A stretch of 64,000 bases of DNA from Larus michahellis (lineage: Eukaryota; Chordata; Aves; Charadriiformes; Laridae): assembly GCF_964199755.1 (NCBI RefSeq), contig NC_133901.1, forward strand, positions 6,859,016-6,923,015, written 5' to 3'. This document shows, piece after piece, positions 53,935 through 63,550 of this stretch. The notes below the pieces were generated by a model. That model saw only the letters and a program-made list of their open reading frames with translations, had not been told where the DNA came from and searched no databases. Position 1 is the stretch's first letter. Every line of letters begins with the position of its first letter. Position numbers and translations under genes: made by a program.

Positions 53935-53955
53935 TTTTGTAAACATCAACAAATG

Positions 53956-56802
53956 ATGAAACCTTCCACGGCAGAGACGCATCATAAAGGAAGGATGTTG
54001 TGGATAATTCTTCTAAGCACAATTGCTCTAGCATGGACTACACCAATTCCCTTGATAGAGGACTCGGAGGAACTCGATGAGCCCTGCTTTGATCCATGTT
54101 ACTGTGAAGTGAAGGAGAGCCTTTTCCATATACATTGCGACAACAAAGGATTTATAAATATTAGTCAGATAACAGAGTCGTGGTCCAGACCTTTTAAACT
54201 TTATCTGCAGAGGAATTCCATGAGGAAATTGTACACCAACAGTTTTCTTCACTTGAACAATGCTGTGTCTATTAACCTTGGGAACAATGCACTGCAGGAC
54301 ATTCAGACGGGGGCTTTTAACGGGCTCCGAGTTCTGAAGAGGTTGTATTTGCACGAAAACAAATTGGACATTTTCCGAAACGACACTTTCCTGGGTTTGG
54401 AAAGTCTGGAATATCTGCAGGCAGATTACAATGTCATTAAACGGATTGAAAGCGGGGCATTTCGAAACCTAAGTAAATTGAGGGTCCTTATACTAAATGA
54501 CAATCTTATCCCCATGCTTCCCACCAACTTATTTAAGTCTGTGTCCTTAACCCACTTGGACTTGCGCGGGAACCGGCTAAAAGTCCTTTCGTACCGCGGG
54601 ATGTTGGACCATATTGGCAGGAGCCTGATGGAGATCCAGCTGGAGGAGAACCCGTGGAACTGTACGTGTGAGATCGTGCAGCTGAAGAGCTGGCTGGAGC
54701 GCATCCCCTACACTGCCCTGGTGGGGGACATCACCTGCGAGACACCCTTCCACTTCCACGGGAAGGACCTGCGGGAAATCAAAAGAAGTAAGCTCTGTCC
54801 CATGCTGTCCGACTCCGAGGTGGAAGCCAGCCTGGGCATCCCTCAGCTGTCGTCCAGCAAGGAGAACGCGTGGCCTACGAAGCCTTCCTCCATGCTGTCC
54901 TCCTTCCATTTCACCGCTTCCTCTGTTGAGTACAAAACATCCAACAAACAGCCCAAACCCACCAAGCAGCCCAGGGCACCCCGGCCTCCCCCGACATCCC
55001 GGGGCCTGTACCCCGGGCCGAACCAACCGCCCGTGGCTGCCTACCAGACCCGGCCCCCCATCCCCATCATCTGCCCTACCGGGTGCTCTTGCAGTTTGCA
55101 CATCAACGACCTGGGCCTGACGGTCAACTGCAAGGAGCGAGGGTTTCACAACATCTCCGAGCTCCTGCCCAGGCCCTTGAACGCCAAGAAGCTGTACCTG
55201 AGCGGGAATTTGATCCAGAAAATCTACCGCTCCGATTTCTGGAATTTTTCCTCCTTGGATCTCTTACACCTGGGCAACAACCGGATCTCCTACGTGCAGG
55301 ACGGGGCTTTTATCAACCTGCCGAATCTCAAGAGCCTGTACCTGAACGGCAACGACATCGAGCGGCTCACCCCGGGCATGTTCCGGGGCCTGCAGAGTTT
55401 GCATTACCTGTACTTCGAGTACAACCTGATCAGGGAAATCCAGCCGGCGGCCTTCAGCCTCATGCCCAACTTGAAGCTGCTCTTCCTCAACGACAACTTG
55501 CTCCGCACCCTGCCCACCGACGCCTTCGCCGGCACCTCCCTGGCCCGCCTCAACCTGCGCAACAACCATTTCTTGGCACTGCCGGTGGCCGGGGTGCTGG
55601 AGCACCTCCACGCCATCGTCCAGATCGACCTGAAGCTCAACCCTTGGGACTGCACCTGCGACCTGGTGCCCCTGAAGCAGTGGCTGGAGGCTCTCAGCTC
55701 CGTCAGCGTGGTGGGCGAGGTGCTGTGTGCCAGCCCCGAGCGCCTGGCTCGCCGCGACCTGCGCTCCCTGGAGCTGGCGGCCCTCTGCCCCGCCGCCCTC
55801 CGTCCCGCCGCCGCCGCCGCCGCCGCCGCCGCCTCGCCCCCCGCCGCCCTTCCGCCTCCCTCCGCCACCGGCGCCGCCGCCTACGAGCTGCCGCCGGCCG
55901 CCGCCGCCGTGCCCCTCTCCGTCCTCATCCTCAGCCTCCTCGTCCTCTTTTTTTCCGCCGTCTTGGTGGCCGCCGGGCTTTTCGCCTTCGTCCTGCGCCG
56001 TCGCCGGCGGAAGCTGCCGTTCCGCGGCCCGCGGGCTGAGGCGGCCGACCTGGGCGGTGTGCCGCTGCGCTGCCCGCGGATCTTCGAGGAGGGGGGCGGC
56101 GGCGGCGGCGGCGGCGGCGGAGGAGGGGGAGGCGGGGAGCGGTCCCCGGAGAAGGCGCCCCCGGCGGGCCACGTCTACGACTACATCCCGCACCCGGTGA
56201 CCCAGATGTGCAACAACCCCATCTACAAGCCGCGGGAGGAGGAGGAGGAGGCGGCGGGCGGCGGCGGCGGCGGCGGCGGGGAGGCGGCGGAGCTGCTGCG
56301 GGGCGGCGGCGAGCGCTTCGCCCACGCCGCCGCCGCCGCCGCCGCGCAGGAGCCGGGCACCAACTACCGCACCTTGCTGGAGAAGGAGCAGGAGTGGAGC
56401 CTGGCCGTGTCCAGCTCGCAGCTCAACACCATCGTCGCCGTCCATCCCCAGCACCCCGCGGGCGGCGGGCTGGCGGCGGGCGGCGGCGGGCTCGGGGGGG
56501 CGGTGGCGGCGGGAGGAGGCGCCCCACGGGACCGCGACCGTCCGCCGCCCTGCGCCGTGGGCTTCGTGGACTGCCTGTACGGCACGGTGCCGAAGCTGAA
56601 GGAACTGCACGTCCACCCCCCTGGCATGCAATACCCGGACCTCCAGCAGGACGCCAGGCTCAAAGAAACCCTTCTCTTCGCGGCCGGCAAGGGCTTCTCA
56701 GACCACCAAACCCCCACAAGCGAATACCTCGAGTTAAGGGCCAAACTCCAAACCAAGCCGGATTACCTCGAAGTCCTGGAGAAGACCACGTACCGGTTCT
56801 GA
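53956..56802 (+). CDS. SLITRK3: SLITRK3: SLIT and NTRK-like protein 3, postsynaptic adhesion protein
   Basis: Single-exon coding sequence for a 948-residue type I membrane protein of the neuronal synapse. SLITRK3 is known to bind presynaptic PTP-delta and promote inhibitory synapse formation. Visible order: signal peptide (hydrophobic core 14-27); first LRR N-cap cysteines C44, C48, C50, C61; LRR block about 68-215; first C-cap NPWNCTC at 232-238 ending C281; Pro-rich linker about 320-370; second N-cap C373, C377, C379, C392; LRR block about 400-555; second C-cap NPWDCTC at 562-568 ending C611; Ala/Pro stalk; one membrane helix about 653-680 followed by RRRRRK; cytoplasmic tail with HVYDYIPHP (739-747), NNPIY (753-757) and a C-terminus PDYLEVLEKTTYRF. 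The paralogue is identified by MLWIILLSTIAL, IPLIEDSEE and the tail ending TTYRF; human SLITRK3 is slightly longer (about 977). ATG at 53956 is chosen over the abutting ATG at 53953 because it matches the human start MKPS and has A at -3. Homopeptides A618-A626, G713-G727, E761-E765, G768-G775 and A791-A797 are unusual and make the tail differ from mammals. Confidence 0.97.
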   Translation: MKPSTAETHHKGRMLWIILLSTIALAWTTPIPLIEDSEELDEPCFDPCYCEVKESLFHIHCDNKGFINISQITESWSRPFKLYLQRNSMRKLYTNSFLHLNNAVSINLGNNALQDIQTGAFNGLRVLKRLYLHENKLDIFRNDTFLGLESLEYLQADYNVIKRIESGAFRNLSKLRVLILNDNLIPMLPTNLFKSVSLTHLDLRGNRLKVLSYRGMLDHIGRSLMEIQLEENPWNCTCEIVQLKSWLERIPYTALVGDITCETPFHFHGKDLREIKRSKLCPMLSDSEVEASLGIPQLSSSKENAWPTKPSSMLSSFHFTASSVEYKTSNKQPKPTKQPRAPRPPPTSRGLYPGPNQPPVAAYQTRPPIPIICPTGCSCSLHINDLGLTVNCKERGFHNISELLPRPLNAKKLYLSGNLIQKIYRSDFWNFSSLDLLHLGNNRISYVQDGAFINLPNLKSLYLNGNDIERLTPGMFRGLQSLHYLYFEYNLIREIQPAAFSLMPNLKLLFLNDNLLRTLPTDAFAGTSLARLNLRNNHFLALPVAGVLEHLHAIVQIDLKLNPWDCTCDLVPLKQWLEALSSVSVVGEVLCASPERLARRDLRSLELAALCPAALRPAAAAAAAAASPPAALPPPSATGAAAYELPPAAAAVPLSVLILSLLVLFFSAVLVAAGLFAFVLRRRRRKLPFRGPRAEAADLGGVPLRCPRIFEEGGGGGGGGGGGGGGGERSPEKAPPAGHVYDYIPHPVTQMCNNPIYKPREEEEEAAGGGGGGGGEAAELLRGGGERFAHAAAAAAAQEPGTNYRTLLEKEQEWSLAVSSSQLNTIVAVHPQHPAGGGLAAGGGGLGGAVAAGGGAPRDRDRPPPCAVGFVDCLYGTVPKLKELHVHPPGMQYPDLQQDARLKETLLFAAGKGFSDHQTPTSEYLELRAKLQTKPDYLEVLEKTTYRF

Positions 56803-57013
56803 CCGCCGCCCCGCCGCCCGCCCCGGCACCGCCGCATGCGAGTAGAGGATACAGCTGTGTGCTCTCTCCCCCGCCAGATGTGCGCGCTGCGGGGAAGGGC
56901 CGTTCTCAGATCATTAATCGATGAAGTGCCTTCGCAGACTTTTGCCAGCAGATGTTAATCAATCATTATTTTTTATACTGAAACTGAGACTTTGACTGTG
57001 CCATGTCTAAGGT

Positions 57014-57035
57014 ATATTATTATTATTATTATTAT
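57014..57035 (+). repeat. (ATT)n microsatellite in 3' UTR
   Basis: About seven ATT units immediately after GGTAT. It is a transcribed simple repeat. Confidence 0.9.
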
Positions 57036-57601
57036 CGGGGATCTTTGTATTGATCCTGATTAAGTAAATTCTATGTGTGTCTCTCTCTCTTTTTTTTCTT
57101 TTATTTTCTTTATTGTTGGTTTTGTTTTCTTTTTTTTTTCCGTTGCAGTAAACTTCCTTTATATTTTCCCTTGGAGGGGAGGGGGAGGGAAGGTGGCATC
57201 TTGTGGCTTGCTTTCTTCTTGCCCATCATGGCACAGATTCTGTACATTTATTTAAAAAAAAAATGCAAAGAAGCAAACGAGCGCAGTTTGCTGCATGCCT
57301 GGAAACTGCAAGAGGGATGGGAGGGGAGGGTCTTGCTCGAATGTCTCACTCTTTTCTCTCTCCCTCCCTCGCACGCACATTCACCCGCACCCTCACCGCC
57401 ACCCCCGCCGCCAGCCCGGTCCCTCCGCGCAGCGCGGGAGCGGGGTCCCGCTGGCTGCGGAGGGGAATCCCGTGGGCTGGGGGAAGCCACCGGGAGCCGA
57501 GCAGCCCAAAGGATGTAACCACGTGGCGCACACACCTAGGGGATGCTCAGTGACACTTCATCATGACGCCATGGTTTTTTGGAGGACATCCGCACTTTCC
57601 T

Positions 57602-57607
57602 AATAAA
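57602..57607 (+). terminator. SLITRK3: Proximal polyadenylation signal AATAAA
   Basis: A canonical hexamer. It is followed within 17 bases by a genomic A23 run (57624-57646), so cDNA ends mapping here could reflect internal oligo-dT priming as easily as true cleavage. Confidence 0.45.
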
Positions 57608-57715
57608 AGCAACATGCAAATATAAAAAAAAAAAAAAAAAAAAAAAGAGGAAAAAAAAGCTACTGGGCACCTATCACTAACAGCTTTGTAGGAAGCACTT
57701 TTAATGTTTTCTCTC

Positions 57716-57748
57716 ATACACACATACACGCACACACACACACACACA
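57716..57748 (+). repeat. (CA)n microsatellite in 3' UTR
   Basis: CA repeats with two interruptions (CATACA, CACGCA) between the two polyadenylation signals. Confidence 0.9.
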
Positions 57749-57853
57749 AAGGTACAACAATGTGCATATATTTATTCTGTAATTTCAAGTGAATATAAAT
57801 TGTAAAGGTAATGTTTAATCATTGTACAGTGATGCGTCTGGTATAGCTTTCCT

Positions 57854-57859
57854 AATAAA
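57854..57859 (+). terminator. SLITRK3: Distal polyadenylation signal AATAAA, preferred
   Basis: The hexamer sits in CCTAATAAAACGTTTTG, with a G/T-containing element just downstream and an upstream block TTGTACAGTGATGCGTC that looks like ordinary 3' UTR end sequence. I take it as the main 3' end of the mRNA. Directly afterwards come two (TA)n tracts. Confidence 0.6.
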
Positions 57860-57876
57860 ACGTTTTGAAAAAAATG

Positions 57877-57914
57877 CATATATATATATATATATACCCA
57901 TATATATATATATA
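57877..57914 (+). repeat. Paired (TA)n tracts
   Basis: Two TATATA arrays of about 19 and 15 bases separated by CCCA, immediately beyond the distal polyadenylation signal. Confidence 0.9.
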
Positions 57915-58480
57915 GGAATACAAAGCTTGAACCTGAAACTTCAGCTTCCCCCTACTGAGATTTCCTTCCCCCACCTTAACCTTGAAAGCTATTTTATTAA
58001 TAACAGTTCAATGCACTGTGATGTTAACAGAGGAAAACCCTGTACAGCTTCTCTTGCCAAGATACCACCCGAGACTTTTAAAAAATCCGATTTACAATCT
58101 GTATTCCCACGTTGCACTGTACTTATGGCAGTTCCCCTGTATTTAAAAATAGGCAGCAAAATTAAGACCGTGTCCTCGAGTGGCGTTTCTCGCAGGAGCG
58201 CTGGTTCCTCTGCCTGCTGGCAGCGGAGGGAGGAGGCATTGCTGCGGGTGTTTCTTGTGTTTCTTCGCAGTAAATGCGAAGTGAGCAGTCAGAGGAGGGC
58301 GACGGGAGGGGCAAATTAAACCCAATTTCAATTTCGGAAAAGGGCGAAGCCAGCCGGAAAAGGATCCCAAGGATTTCAATCACCCGGCTCTCCCTCCCCG
58401 CCGCCGTTTGCTCCCCGCTGAAACGGGAGCGAGACCAAAGACGATCGGATTTCCCTTCCCGGGAAGGTCCCGGTTGGTAT

Positions 58481-58545
58481 CTTGTCCCCGGCGGTACTTT
58501 GTCCCCGGCGGTACCTTGTCCCCGGCGGTACCTTGTCCCCGGCGG
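58481..58545 (+). repeat. 17-bp tandem repeat, about 3.8 copies
   Basis: The unit CTTGTCCCCGGCGGTAC repeats at 58481, 58498 (with T for C at the first base), 58515 and 58532, the last copy ending after GGCGG. Nearly identical units imply recent expansion; copy number may vary between individuals. Confidence 0.93.
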
Positions 58546-58596
58546 CCCCGGGGCCGGGCCGGGCCGGCGGCGGCGGCAGCGAGCGGCTCCGCGCGG

Positions 58597-58610
58597 CCGC
58601 CAGGTGGCGC
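58597..58610 (+). promoter_or_regulatory. CTCF-like binding motif, forward orientation
   Basis: CCGCCAGGTGGCGC fits the CTCF core CCASYAGRKGGCRS at 13 of 14 positions (G for A at position 3) and lies inside a CpG island, a common setting for CTCF sites. Binding itself is inferred. Confidence 0.55.
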
Positions 58611-58760
58611 CGCAATCCCAGCGCTGGCGGCCGCGGCGCGGCGGGAGCGCGGAGCCCTGCGGGACCCCCCGGGACCCCCCCGGCCCCGCTCCCGGCCCGG
58701 TCCGGCCCCCTCCCGCCCCGCTGAATGTACTCCCCGGCCGCCTTATACCGGGGGCAGGCG

Positions 58761-61700
58761 GGGGTCGCGAAGGGGAGAGCCCGCAGCCGGGCACCTGTGC
58801 CGCCCTAAAGACCTTCAAATACAGAGTTTTATACAGAAATATATCTATAGAAATAATTTGTCTTAACGGAACAGCGGTAACGGTAGTTTATGCAGGTGAA
58901 TTGCCATTATTTTTATTTCTCCCTGTCCCCCCTCCCCCCCCAACTGCGTTAAAAAGGTTTTCCCCAGGGCATTTCTTCTGGTTGGTGTCAGGGAATTAAG
59001 GACCTCTGGTTCCTTTCTGGATGGGGGCAGAGGCTGCTGCAGCACGCAGCGCGGTGTCACCTCGGACCCAGCTGTCCTTCCTTCCTCTTGGGGAACAACT
59101 TGGTTTCACCCAGCACAATGCATTTTAATGGAGATAAAACCGCAAATACTTGTTTTCACCCCAAGTGTTGCTATTTATAGCTTCAGCCAGGATGCTTATT
59201 GCAGGCTTTTTTTGTCAATTTGTCTTGGAGAGGCATCTGGGTGTGACAGAAGTAATCTCCCGAGCCTTGGTAGTAGCTGTATGTGTTTCGAGATGGAGGG
59301 ACAGCTCCAAATGTCTGTAAATCTAGCATCAGCTCCATAATATTGGTAAAAATTTGAAGTTCTTAGATCCCTCTGTTGAGTTGTTAGTGTTTTATTACTT
59401 CTGCTTTCAGCTTCTAATCTGTTGGGCTTTGTTCTTTTTTTTTTTTTTAATGGATAGTAGAAGAGCATGCATGTGTTAAAAGTAATAAACATCAAAGTGC
59501 AAAGGCCAGATCCTTCTTACGATAGACATAATAATTACATTGATAAGACTACATGCAAGTAACGCGTGGGGCTATAAATCAGGTTAAAGTAAAACCAACC
59601 CCTAGTGAGAGTGGTGCTGTATACATTTGGCAATGTCATCAAACCCCCAGGTGTTCATACTTGTATCCAAATATAGTAAAGCCAGTTGCAAATAATGTTT
59701 ATATTTTAATTAAACTGCAGAAAGGCGAGAGAATTTCGACATAACTATAGGTAGTAATCTCACCTGTGAATGGTGAGGAAATCTATTTATTCAGTGGAAA
59801 TAAATTTGTTCTATGAGAATGGAATTTTGTATTAAAAGAGATAATTTTTTGGCTTACATTGAGTTATTTTTCTTTCCTTGTGTAGGAAACTTCCTCTTCC
59901 TTGTGTACTGGAATCATCTGGGGATGATTCGCTCTCAAAGTGTTGATGATATTTAACTGTGATATCTAATGTGTGTTTTGATGACTTCTGTTTTGCTGTT
60001 TCATTGTGTTGAGCTGAGGCTGAGTGGGTGGCAGCATTACTTTCCACTGCAGGAAACAAAAGTGGATCCATCATCTCTGATCTGTGACGGGTGACTCTTT
60101 ACATGCTTCAACCTGGGTTACTCCTAATTAATAGGGAGTATTCATGATAATTATATCATTATCAGCAGTATTATTGGTAGCATTAATAGTATTGGGAAGG
60201 AATCAAATAAAGTCAAATGATCTGCATTTACACTGGAGCTGTTTGATGGGATACTATTTTAAATAAATAAATATTTTTTTAGTTTATTTCACTACTGTAC
60301 AACAAGTAGCTGGTATCGGCTTCGGCAGTTCAGCTTGTGGCAGTGCTCAGAACCTGTCAGTAAATCTGTCATCATGTGTCTGTTTTATTCACTCATTGAT
60401 TATATTGAAATTCTTCCTACAGGTGAAAGAAAAGGAAAAAAAGGCCAGGTAAGTCCCAGTCCCAGTCTGTAATGACTGCATATGGGAAAATAGAAAGGAT
60501 AATAATCTTGCTCAATTATCAGTGCTCTTTCGTATTTCCTGGATATTGTCATTGCTGTCACCATCATATTCTGCCTGAGTTAAAAGATTTGTTTGAGACT
60601 TGGAAATGGCTTCATGGATCTCTTGACTGTATCAATAGTGGGAGAAAGATGTTCTTTTTTATGGTATGAATAATAATCTGACTTCTGGAAAGCAATCCAT
60701 CTCTGCAGCAGGACCTGTAGCGCTCTAGTTAGGCAAATGTGACGGACAGGTCACTTATTATGAGATTCAGTGGACATGAGCTAAGTTGTGGTAACTCAAG
60801 ATTTTGTCAGAGACCTTTCCAGACAAAACCACATTTGAGCATGTCATCACAGCTGATCTGGTTTTAAGCTAGAAATGCACAGTTACGGTCAACTTGTGTT
60901 CTCTGCTGTAAACTGGTACGGCAGCAGGACAGAAAGGTCTCGGTGAAATGTCGATGTGCAATGCTCTACGTTTCTGAAACACTGACGTGTGCAAGCGGCA
61001 ATTCATGAGTGCTCTGCTACTCCTTTGCTCAAGTACCTACTTCATACGGGCTGTTCACATGAATAAGACATGATGAATTGTCTTTATCTGTAACAGAAGT
61101 GTTCACGTGAAAAAAGTGTGTAGTATTTGGCCGTAAGTCTGGAAGTTCATTGCTTACCTACATTACTCAACCAAAGACTATGACTTCTGGCAGTGCTCCA
61201 GCCACTTAGGTGTGAACTTGTTCCAGAATTGCACTTCTTCCAAAGGCATTTTCTTTTACAACCTGGATTTATGCACGCTCAAAAATCAGGCTGCTGCGCA
61301 TTGCATATTCCTATCCTCTGAGTTTTCCAAGACTTGATTCTAAATTTGACTTCCTCATACGGAGTTTCACAGTGAACTTATGTGTGGCTTATAGAGTACA
61401 ACGCAGTTCTTTCCATGGGCAAAATGTAGAGTAAATTCACCCAATATGTAGTTTCACAACTTCTTCATAATAACAACAGCTCTTTGTACGAAGATATGCT
61501 ATTTTTTAATACTTTGTAATGTTGATGTGAGTGGCAATACATCTTTTTTTCCCAATTCTTGAAAATTTTCTGTTTTATTTGGGCAAGAGTAGCTATGCCC
61601 CTATTCGAAGCCTGTTTGAGCTAGTGGAAGAAGTGGAATGCGCTTGGAACAAACCCTTGTGTGGGTACGGACTGGAGGCCTAATTCTGCTCCCTTGAAGC

Positions 61701-63453
61701 CAGTGATGAAATACCACATTACTGCTCGGTTTCGGCCAAGAGAGCTGAAAGAAGAGCAAAGCCTGATCTCAGAAAACTACATTATATATTAAGTGGATTC
61801 AAGTATTTTCAGACAAGTACTCCATGTGACTATTTCAGAATAAAATGAGTAACAGCATAGAAAAGATGGTTTTGCTGTCAATTTAGTAATTTTTCTGATT
61901 GACTTAATTCACAAATTAACCAAACAATCTTTAGCGCTTTTTGTTTTAAACTAAGAGCATTCACATAAAGGCAAATATGAATGCATCTCAGCAGATTCAA
62001 GAAAGGTGGAAATTGGTACCAGAGTTTAGACCTAATGTCATAGGTAGCCAACTAGCCAGCACGATTATTAATGTAACAATTGCAAATTATTTAGAAATAC
62101 TTTATTAGTATTATTCTTTTTAAATGTCTTTTGCTTGATCCTTATTATTTCCCACTTTTAAAATCATGTACTTCCGTTTTCACTTTTGTTTAGGTTGTTG
62201 GAGGAGTTAGGGGGATTACTGATGAAAGCATTAGCTTTGCTACGCGTGGCTACCGGGGTGAAACTTGTAGGTTATCTTTGATCACTGCAAAATATTGGGA
62301 AACGCTCCCCTGTGGTGGCATTTCTTTGTTAAATTGGTCGATATTGTGGTTTCCAGAACGGTGTCAGGTGGTTCATTTTTGCAGAAAAATGGTGGGAGAA
62401 GACTCCAAGGACCGGAGCCACTGGGAGTGCTATAGGAATTCCCTGTCCCACAGTCGTACTGGGTAGTCTCTGCATGGTGGATGTTGCATCAGTCTTTATC
62501 TTTTTGAATGTTAAGGATGTTAATATTCAGTATGGGGTTATTTTTAGGCATTACGAAGTAGTATGTATATGCAATACTAAGATTTTGGGTGCCTTAAAAA
62601 GAACAGATAATAATAGGGGGCATAGCACAATATAAAATATTAATAACTCAGTCATACGTCATATAATGAATCTTTAATGTCCATTTACTTTTTCTAACAT
62701 CTTTACTTTTCTACTAGAATTTTCTAAATCTCTCAAGAATATCCTGTAAATTCTATGAATTCTGAAGAAATATTTTAGGTTAACCAAGGGTCAAATCTCT
62801 CCGTATTTGGGAATTGAAACAAATACCACTATCTGTGGAGGAATGTTCCTCTTCCATGGCACGTGGCATGGCAATTTGGCATGTTGTTGTAGCACTGTGC
62901 CAGTAAGGGAGGCTCTCCGTAGCGATGAGATTTTGCAGTAGGGCTTGAATAATTTCAAGCAGGAGTTCCTGAATTGTGATAAATCACTATTGGACCGGCA
63001 TAGACCTGAGACGTGCTGCTGCTTCTGATGGCACTGCCGTGTCTTCTGCTGATGGTGGGACCTGGCACCATTGCTGGTGGGGGCTCCTGTAATAGTAATT
63101 CTATAAAAACAAACAAACAAAAAGCAGAAGAAAGGTTTGGGAGTCTTTATCCTACAAGGACTATCTCATTTGAAGTTAATGACTTTCCCCAAATGTTAAA
63201 GTGGCATTAGTATACTGATTATGAGAAAATGTGTTTTTTTAATCGCTTTTCTCAGCTTTACTTTGCTTTTCTGGAGACAGTAGCTGGTTTACATGTTAAA
63301 GAACTGCAGAAATGTATTTTTTTAATATTTTTTCAGACCATGATTTTTAAAATAAAAGCAGTCTATTACGACAGTAGCTATCCTAAATTGAGATGAGTTT
63401 TCTAGAAAGCTGCATAAACCTTTGGTTTTGTACTTGGTCCTAAGTTATTATAT
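58761..63453. other. Non-coding gene-poor segment (right side)
   Basis: AT-rich unique sequence with no supportable gene. ORFs are under 110 codons and featureless, and there is no exon-like pattern with flanking splice sites and conserved peptide. The left edge (58761-58830) is the shore of the CpG island. A T-rich run lies near 59437-59448. No interspersed repeat that I recognise. Confidence 0.7.
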
Positions 63454-63550
63454 GTTTGTGTATATATATATGTATGTATGTGTGTGTATATATATATATA
63501 TACGTGTGTGTGTGTGTGTATATATATGTGTGTATATATATATATATATA
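63454..63550 (+). repeat. Compound (TG)n/(TA)n microsatellite
   Basis: About 97 bases of alternating pyrimidine-purine sequence switching between TATATA, TGTATG and TGTGTG blocks. It generates the apparent Tyr/Ile/Val/Cys-rich ORFs on both strands. Such tracts can adopt Z-DNA or cruciform structures and are usually polymorphic. Confidence 0.95.

Larger units (their letters stand above)
56803..57880 (+). other. SLITRK3: SLITRK3 3' UTR
   Basis: Non-coding sequence following the TGA stop. It starts GC-rich for about 60 bases, then becomes AT-rich, with an (ATT)n tract at 57014-57035, T-rich stretches near 57090-57140, a poly-A run at 57624-57646 and a (CA)n repeat at 57716-57748. Two AATAAA signals are present (57602 and 57854). 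The 3' end shown assumes cleavage 10-25 bases beyond the second signal. The GC-rich block near 57400-57500 gives spurious short ORFs. Confidence 0.65.
58380..58760. promoter_or_regulatory. Orphan CpG island downstream of SLITRK3
   Basis: About 380 bases with dense CpG (GGCGGCGGCGG, GCGCGGCCGC, CGCGGCGCGG and similar) lie 500 bases beyond the SLITRK3 mRNA end and are isolated in AT-rich DNA. No gene start that I can recognise follows on either strand; ORFs here (up to 241 codons) are composition artefacts. Such islands can be promoters of unannotated non-coding RNAs or CTCF-bound boundary elements. A 17-bp tandem repeat and a CTCF motif lie inside. Confidence 0.65.

Noticed and set aside
53929..53952. 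N-terminal extension of SLITRK3 starting at TTG 53929
   Set aside because: That region includes the splice acceptor (AG at 53933-53934), so the first codons would be intronic, and TTG is not a credible start here. The human protein begins at the ATG matching 53956.
55264..56631. 455-codon minus-strand ORF opposite SLITRK3
   Set aside because: It is the antisense shadow of the GC-rich coding exon. Stops are rare because CpG/GC-rich sense codons give few TAA/TAG/TGA on the other strand, and the predicted peptide is low-complexity Gly/Ala/Arg/Gln.
58162..58999. 218- and 241-codon ORFs in the orphan CpG island
   Set aside because: They read through the 17-bp repeat and Pro/Arg/Gly-rich sequence in different frames; no conserved domain or splice context.
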